Both the position numbers and the translations under genes were made by a program. Below are positions 6,339 through 10,574 of a stretch of DNA of 10,574 nucleotides, piece after piece. The notes below the pieces were generated by a model, which did no database searches, had not been told where the DNA came from, and saw only the letters and a program-made list of their open reading frames with translations. The stretch covers positions 1 through 10,574 of the forward strand of contig JAJXSZ010000078.1 in the NCBI GenBank assembly GCA_021784255.1. Direction: 5' to 3'. The stretch is from Pseudomonadota bacterium (lineage in GTDB: Bacteria > Pseudomonadota > Alphaproteobacteria > Acetobacterales > Acetobacteraceae). Each line of letters starts with the position of its first letter. Position 1 is the stretch's first letter.

Positions 6339-8005
6339 GCGAAACACGGCGCGGGCTGGTGGACGCGACGGGCCGGGCGATTCGCGCGGAGGATGTGGCG
6401 CGGGTGCGGGCGCGGGCGTCGCTGAACGTGGGCGATGGGCGTGGGCGCCCGGGCGAGATGAGCTCGCCGTGGGCATACGACGCGCAGGCGTGGTTCAGCC
6501 AGGACTTCGGGGACTGGTTCCCGTGGGTGCGCAGTCCGGACGCGGAGATCAACGTCGACCGCGACCGCGTGGTCGGGCGGCTGCGGGATCTCACGCGGAA
6601 CGATGGGTGGGCCTCCGGCGCGATCTCCACCATCGCGGATTCCGCGATCGGCGGCACGTTCTTCCCGCGGCCGATGCCGAACTGGCGCGTGCTGAACCGG
6701 CTCGACGCACGGTTCGATCGGCACTGGGCGGCTGAGTTCGAGGCGGCGGCGACGGCGGAGTGGCGGCTGTGGGCGAACGACCCGAACCGCTGGTGCGACG
6801 GAGCGCGGGCGTTGAGCATGACGCAGATCATGCGGCTCGCGTTCATGCACAAGGTGCGTGACGGCGACGCGCTGGCGGTGGTGCTGTGGGACCCGGGCAG
6901 CGTGCAGCCGGGTGCGGCGCATTATGCGACGCGGGTGCAGCTGGTCGACCCCGACCGGCTGTCGAACCCCTACCAAATGCTCGACATGGACCGCATGCGC
7001 GGCGGCGTCGAGACGGACCTGCTGGGCGCGCCGGTGGCATACTGGCTGCGGCGGGCCGAGCCGAACGACTGGTTCCAGGCGGCGGAGAGCATGATCTGGG
7101 ATCGGTTCGACCGCGAAACGCCATGGGGGCGGCCGGTCGTGGTGCACGATTTCGACCGCGAGCGGGCCGGGCAGCATCGTGGTGTGGGCGTCCTCACGGC
7201 GGTGGTGGGGAGGTTCAAGATGCTCTCCCGCTACGACCAGGTCAGCCTTCAGCACGCGGTGCTGCAGGCGCTGATCGGCGTATTCGTGAAATCGCCCTAC
7301 GACAACGAGATGGTCCAGTCGGCGATGGATAGCGGCGGCGATCAGGTCGGTTGGTACCAGGACATGCGCGCGGCGTACAACGCCGAGCACCCGGTGATGT
7401 TCGGCGGCGTGCGGCTGCCGAAGCTGTTCCCCGGCGAGAGCATCGAGACGGTGAAGGCGGACACGGCGCTGACGCAGTTCGAGCAGTTCGAGCACGCGGT
7501 GCTGCGTAGTGTGGCGGCCGCCGTGGGATGCACGGCGGAGGAGATCACGAGGGACTACTCGAAGACGAATTATTCGTCGGCGCGCTCCGCGATGCTCTCG
7601 GCCTATAAGACGTTGCGGCGCCGTTCGATTGATTTCGGGACGGGGTTCGCGACGCCGATCTACGCAGCGTGGCTCGAGGAGGCGGCTGACCGTGGGCGCG
7701 TTCCGCTTCCGGCCGGCGCGCCGGAATTCGCGGCGTGGCGCTCGGCTTATGCTGGCGTGCGGTGGATCGGGCCTGGTCGCGGTTGGGTCGATCCCGTGAA
7801 GGAACGCGAAGGCGAGATCATCGGCCTCGACGGCGGCTTCGGCACGCTCGACGAGACGTGCGCGGAGGTCGAGGGCTCCGATTGGCGCGACACGCTGGCG
7901 CAGCGCGCGATCGAGGTCGAGGAGATGCAGGCTCTCGGGCTCAAGCTACCGGCGTGGGCCGGCGGCGGCGGTGAGCCCGCGATGAAGATCAAGCGGCCGA
8001 ACTAG
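6335..8005 (+). CDS. Portal protein, lambda gpB family
   Basis: The protein has 556 residues (lambda gpB 533). The ATG at 6335 overlaps the gpW stop (ATGA); a longer frame from 6269 would lie inside gpW and add 22 non-conserved residues. Lambda-portal features are present: an N-terminal clip of charged residues, then RDRVVGRLRDLTRNDGWASG followed by AISTIADSAIGGTFFPRP, the EAAATAEWRLWANDPNRWCD segment, a VQLVDPDRLSNP strand, and the long stem helix region with VGCTAEEITRDYSKTNYSSA. The dodecameric portal is the DNA channel of one capsid vertex, the docking site of the terminase and the start of head assembly. The C-terminus EPAMKIKRPN is short; in lambda gpB the end is proteolytically trimmed during maturation, which may or may not apply here. 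Confidence 0.92.
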   Translation: MSETRRGLVDATGRAIRAEDVARVRARASLNVGDGRGRPGEMSSPWAYDAQAWFSQDFGDWFPWVRSPDAEINVDRDRVVGRLRDLTRNDGWASGAISTIADSAIGGTFFPRPMPNWRVLNRLDARFDRHWAAEFEAAATAEWRLWANDPNRWCDGARALSMTQIMRLAFMHKVRDGDALAVVLWDPGSVQPGAAHYATRVQLVDPDRLSNPYQMLDMDRMRGGVETDLLGAPVAYWLRRAEPNDWFQAAESMIWDRFDRETPWGRPVVVHDFDRERAGQHRGVGVLTAVVGRFKMLSRYDQVSLQHAVLQALIGVFVKSPYDNEMVQSAMDSGGDQVGWYQDMRAAYNAEHPVMFGGVRLPKLFPGESIETVKADTALTQFEQFEHAVLRSVAAAVGCTAEEITRDYSKTNYSSARSAMLSAYKTLRRRSIDFGTGFATPIYAAWLEEAADRGRVPLPAGAPEFAAWRSAYAGVRWIGPGRGWVDPVKEREGEIIGLDGGFGTLDETCAEVEGSDWRDTLAQRAIEVEEMQALGLKLPAWAGGGGEPAMKIKRPN

Positions 8006-8015
8006 GAGAGCTGCG

Positions 8016-9299
8016 GTGGCGAAAACCGACTGGCGCTGCGGCGCTGCCCGCGACCTGCCGATCAACATGACGCGGTCGTGGGACGGTGGCGCTGCGGCGA
8101 AGCGGATGCTGGACGCGGCCGGGATCGGTGGTGACCATCCGAAGCCGGAAATCGCGAAGCGCGGTTTCCTGCTCTACGACGCGGGCAACCCGAACCTGCG
8201 GGGCAGCTACAAGCTCCCGTTCGCGGACCGGATCGAGGGGCGTCTTACGGCGATCGCGGCGGGGGTCCGCAACGCGGCCTCGCGGCTGCCGCAGACGGAC
8301 GCGCCGGAGCGGGAGCGGGACCGTGCGCGGCAGATCATCGACCATTACGAGAAGCGAATGGCCGAGGAGGAGAAGAAAAACGGCAGCGAAGAGGGCCGCA
8401 GCGCCGGCTTCCGGCCTCGTGGCGCTCACCAGCTTCATTTCCTTTCGCAACGGATCTTCAACACGCCGCTGGCGATCCATCCGGCGAAGGCAGGAGTGAT
8501 CGCGACAGTGCTGGCGCGGCGGTTGGGCATCGGGAGTCTGCGCGGCGCGGGCGTCGGTGCCACGGAGTTCATGGCTTTCGACCAGGAAGACGAGAGAGAC
8601 GCGGCGCGGGAGCAACCGCACGGCTATCGCGTCCAGGAAGGCGTCGCGATCGTTCCGATCCAGGGCACGCTCACGCACAAGCTCGGCTCGGTTCAGCCGT
8701 TTTCCGGAATGACGGGCTACGACGGCATTCGCCATAACGTGGCGCTCGCCATCGCGGACCCGGAGGTCAAGGGGATCGCGCTCGAGATCGACAGCCCTGG
8801 CGGCGAGGTGAGCGGATGCTTCGACCTGGCCGACTGGCTGTTCGCCGTGCGCGGACGGAAGCCGATGTGGGCGATCGTCGACGATTCCGCTTATTCCGCG
8901 GCCTATGCGATCGCCTCGGCGGCCGACTGGATCGTGGTGCCGCAGCTCGGTGGCGTCGGCAGTGTCGGCGTGATCGCGCTGGTGACCGATCTGTCGAAGG
9001 CGCTTGAAGCCGGCGGCATCACCGTCAACGTGATCCAGTTTGGCGCGCGCAAGGCGGATGGCCTCGAGGTGATGCCCTTGTCGCCGGAGGCGCGCGATCG
9101 CTTCCAGGCCGACGTGAACACGATGGGGGACCGGTTCGTCGACGTTGTCGCGCGCAACCGCAATCTCGACGCGGCCAAGGTGAAAGCCACCGAGGCGGCG
9201 ACCTACCTGGGCGCCGATGGCGTGCGCCAAGGACTTGCCGACGCCGTTGCGGCGCCCGACGCGGCGTTCCGCGATTTCCTGAAAACACTCCAACAGTAA
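8016..9299 (+). CDS. S49-family prohead protease (gpC-like) with extra N-terminal domain
   Basis: The protein has 427 residues, starting at GTG 8016 with AGGAG at 8004-8008. Residues about 200-427 are an S49 (SppA/gpC) serine protease: GVAIVPIQGTL, ALEIDSPGGEV, then the nucleophile S294 in AYSAAYAIAS, a VGSVGVIA oxyanion-side loop, and the general base K346 in FGARKADG. The Ser-Lys spacing of 52 residues equals that of Bacillus SppA (Ser147/Lys199, recalled). Its role is to cleave scaffold and portal ends during prohead maturation. Unusually, residues 1-130 form a separate domain with KRGFLLYDAGNPNLRGSYKL and PFADRIEGRLTAIAAGVRNA, a pattern I associate with other phage head-maturation proteins, ending in a charged linker (EKRMAEEEKKNGSEEGR). 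The protease lacks the C-terminal scaffold tail found in lambda gpC; that part appears to be the next gene. Confidence 0.85.
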   Translation: MAKTDWRCGAARDLPINMTRSWDGGAAAKRMLDAAGIGGDHPKPEIAKRGFLLYDAGNPNLRGSYKLPFADRIEGRLTAIAAGVRNAASRLPQTDAPERERDRARQIIDHYEKRMAEEEKKNGSEEGRSAGFRPRGAHQLHFLSQRIFNTPLAIHPAKAGVIATVLARRLGIGSLRGAGVGATEFMAFDQEDERDAAREQPHGYRVQEGVAIVPIQGTLTHKLGSVQPFSGMTGYDGIRHNVALAIADPEVKGIALEIDSPGGEVSGCFDLADWLFAVRGRKPMWAIVDDSAYSAAYAIASAADWIVVPQLGGVGSVGVIALVTDLSKALEAGGITVNVIQFGARKADGLEVMPLSPEARDRFQADVNTMGDRFVDVVARNRNLDAAKVKATEAATYLGADGVRQGLADAVAAPDAAFRDFLKTLQQ

Positions 9300-9309
9300 G
9301 GACGAGACG

Positions 9310-9990
9310 ATGGCATTCTTTGGCATCGGCGCCGGTCATCGGCGCCGCGGTCGGGCGCGCGCCGCTGCCGAGACGGAAGAAGAGATGCGCGAGCGGCACG
9401 CGCGCGAGATGCGTGAGGCTGGGTTCGAGCCGGACGACCAGCCGGACCCGCAGGATCCCGTGGCACCCGGCGATGACGATGACGCCGGCGGCCGTCGCGC
9501 GCGCACCGGCGATACGATGCCGCCGGCGGACGACGCGGATCCCGACGCGCCCCCGGCCGAGCCGGTTCCGGCGACGGACGAGGATGACGACGGCGACGAC
9601 GATGCCGAGGACCGCGAGGACCAGGACATAGACGGCGAGCCGGACGAGGAAGCGCGGCGCCGTCGCCGCGCGGCCGCGCGCAAGCGGCGCCGGGCGAAAG
9701 CGCGGGGGGCCGAACGCGCACGCTGTGCCGCGATCTTCGCGGCGCCGGCTGCGGCGAAGAACGTCGGGCTCGCGGCCGAGCTCGCGTTCAACACCACGCT
9801 TCGTTCCGCCCGCGCGGTCGCGATTCTCAATCGCGGCGGCGACGGCGGTGGCCTCTCGGCGCGGATGTCGGGGCTCGGCACGGTCGCGCCGCTCGCCATC
9901 GGCTCGGGCGGCGGATCCCCGGGCGCGCGAGCGCCGCAGGGCGTCGCCGCGTCGTGGGACGCCGCGATGAAGAAAGTGCGCAACTGGTAA
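9310..9990 (+). CDS. Probable scaffold protein (Nu3-like role), charge-segregated
   Basis: The protein has 226 residues. ATG 9310 follows AAGGACGAG, 10 bp after the protease stop. Three zones are visible: a basic/acidic helical start (residues 1-40), an acidic, proline-rich and disordered stretch (41-114, with runs such as DEDDDGDDDAE), and a strongly basic patch (115-137, RRRRRAAARKRRRAKAR). A helical segment follows at 135-173 (ERARCAAIFAAPAAAKNVGL, LAFNTTLRSARAVAIL). This last segment resembles the C-terminal end of phage S49 proteases that carry their own scaffold. Position between the protease and the decoration gene is where lambda encodes Nu3 (nested in C). Function is inferred from position, charge pattern and that helix; no catalytic motif is present. 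The repetitive GAC/GAT codons make this the most compositionally biased protein in the window. Confidence 0.65.
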   Translation: MAFFGIGAGHRRRGRARAAAETEEEMRERHAREMREAGFEPDDQPDPQDPVAPGDDDDAGGRRARTGDTMPPADDADPDAPPAEPVPATDEDDDGDDDAEDREDQDIDGEPDEEARRRRRAAARKRRRAKARGAERARCAAIFAAPAAAKNVGLAAELAFNTTLRSARAVAILNRGGDGGGLSARMSGLGTVAPLAIGSGGGSPGARAPQGVAASWDAAMKKVRNW

Positions 9991-10005
9991 CGAGGAGCGA
10001 CCGAC

Positions 10006-10574
10006 ATGGTTTCCCCTGTTCTGTACGAACATTTTTATGACGGTGCGTTCCTCATCAGCGAGGAGGAGGCGCACCGCTCGCGCGACACGGGCACGATCAC
10101 CAACAGCGGCGGCTCTGACCTGCCGCTGGATGGCGGCCTGATCCTGGCCGCCGTCGCCGGCACGGTGAGCGCGGCCGCGAAGCCATCCGGCAACACCGGC
10201 AACGGCACGATCGGCAGCCTCTCCGCCGGTGTTGGCGCGCAGATCGGCACTTACCAGATCCGGTTCACCGCGGCGACGACGTTCAACGTGTACGACACGA
10301 CGGGCGCGCAGCTCGGCGCCGGCGCGACGGGGACGGCGTTCTCCGACGAGATCGGGTTCACCATCACCGCCGGCGGCACGGCGTTCGTGGCCGGCGACGC
10401 GTTCATGGTGACGGTCGCGAAGGGCGGCTGGACGCCCTACACCGCGGCGACGCCGCCGGTCGGCCTGGGCATCCTGTACAACCGCACGGTGATCCCCGCG
10501 GGCACCACGAAGAAGGTGACCGTGGTCTCGCGCCAGGCGCAGGTGAACCAAGCGGAGCTGGTGTGGGATCCGTC
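10006..10574 (+). CDS. Head decoration protein, gpD family (3' end outside window)
   Basis: ATG 10006 follows GAGGAG (9992-9997); 189 codons are open to the window edge. Residues 1-55 (LYEHFYDGAFLISEEEAHRS then DLPLDGGLILAAVAGTVSA) and 142-189 (WTPYTAATPPVGLGILYNRT, then KVTVVSRQAQVNQAELVWDP) are the two halves of the lambda gpD-type decoration protein, which binds as trimers on the expanded capsid and locks it against internal DNA pressure. Between them, about residues 60-138, lies an inserted beta-rich module: GNGTIGSLSAGVGAQIGTYQ, FTAATTFNVYDTTGAQLGAG, DEIGFTITAGGTAFVAGDAF. Modules of this type recur in phage capsid-surface proteins. The protein is therefore longer than lambda gpD (110 residues), and the C-terminal end is missing from view, though probably only a few residues remain. 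Confidence 0.85.
   Translation, partial: MVSPVLYEHFYDGAFLISEEEAHRSRDTGTITNSGGSDLPLDGGLILAAVAGTVSAAAKPSGNTGNGTIGSLSAGVGAQIGTYQIRFTAATTFNVYDTTGAQLGAGATGTAFSDEIGFTITAGGTAFVAGDAFMVTVAKGGWTPYTAATPPVGLGILYNRTVIPAGTTKKVTVVSRQAQVNQAELVWDP

Noticed and set aside
3573..6476. A 967-codon open frame on the - strand opposite the terminase genes
   Set aside because: It is an artefact of high GC: its protein is Arg/Pro/His-rich without motifs, and the + strand carries TerS, TerL and gpW with full family signatures and correct start/stop overlaps. The other long - strand frames (614-1819, 2302-3306, 6206-7495, 7989-9326, 9025-10551) fail for the same reason.
1..10574. tRNA, rRNA, insertion sequence or attachment site
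   Set aside because: I saw no cloverleaf, transposase motif, terminal inverted repeats with target duplications, or integrase in the window.

Overview
This is about 10.6 kb of very GC-rich DNA (roughly two-thirds to 70% G+C by eye). All genes lie on the + strand and are tightly packed, with several start/stop overlaps. The content is a siphophage/prophage genome segment with lambda-type packaging and head genes. Codon use is strongly G/C at third positions, and the pairing of a DUF927-type helicase with a DUF6362-type protein suggests an alphaproteobacterial host, perhaps Acetobacteraceae or another Rhodospirillales/Rhodobacterales member. The host assignment is an inference from style, not from a marker gene.

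Layout. (1) 2-1699 is the 3' part of a DUF927-like P-loop primase/helicase, the replication module. (2) 1711-1910 is a non-coding region holding twelve copies of the heptamer GTGTTCC or its complement, in two palindromic clusters whose outer arms are exact 29-bp inverted repeats; it is a candidate replication origin or large operator. (3) 1922-2389 encodes a DUF6362-like HTH protein, and its first codons contain GTTTCACGTGAAAC, the core of the bacterial chromosomal centromere parS. (4) 2386-2475 holds a possible weak promoter and a strong intrinsic-terminator-like hairpin just upstream of the next gene. (5) 2488-3243 encodes an unassigned phage protein, possibly a minor tail/completion protein. 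(6) 3284-3330 is a candidate cos site with a lambda-like cosQ element and a palindromic nick-region candidate at lambda-like spacing. (7) 3434-10574 follows the left-arm order of lambda: TerS (Nu1) - TerL (gpA) - gpW - portal (gpB) - S49 prohead protease (gpC) - separate scaffold-like ORF (Nu3 role) - decoration protein (gpD, cut by the window end).

How it works together. The small and large terminase subunits would recognise and cut cos and pump DNA through the portal. gpW closes the portal vertex, the protease and scaffold direct and mature the prohead, and gpD-like trimers stabilise the expanded capsid. Upstream, the helicase, the heptamer array and the parS match form what looks like a compact replication/segregation locus.

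The most noteworthy signals are not genes: the parS core inside a phage coding sequence, the nested heptamer palindrome, and the cos-like element. At protein level, the N-terminal extension on the protease, the split-off scaffold and a beta-rich module inserted in the decoration protein stand out.
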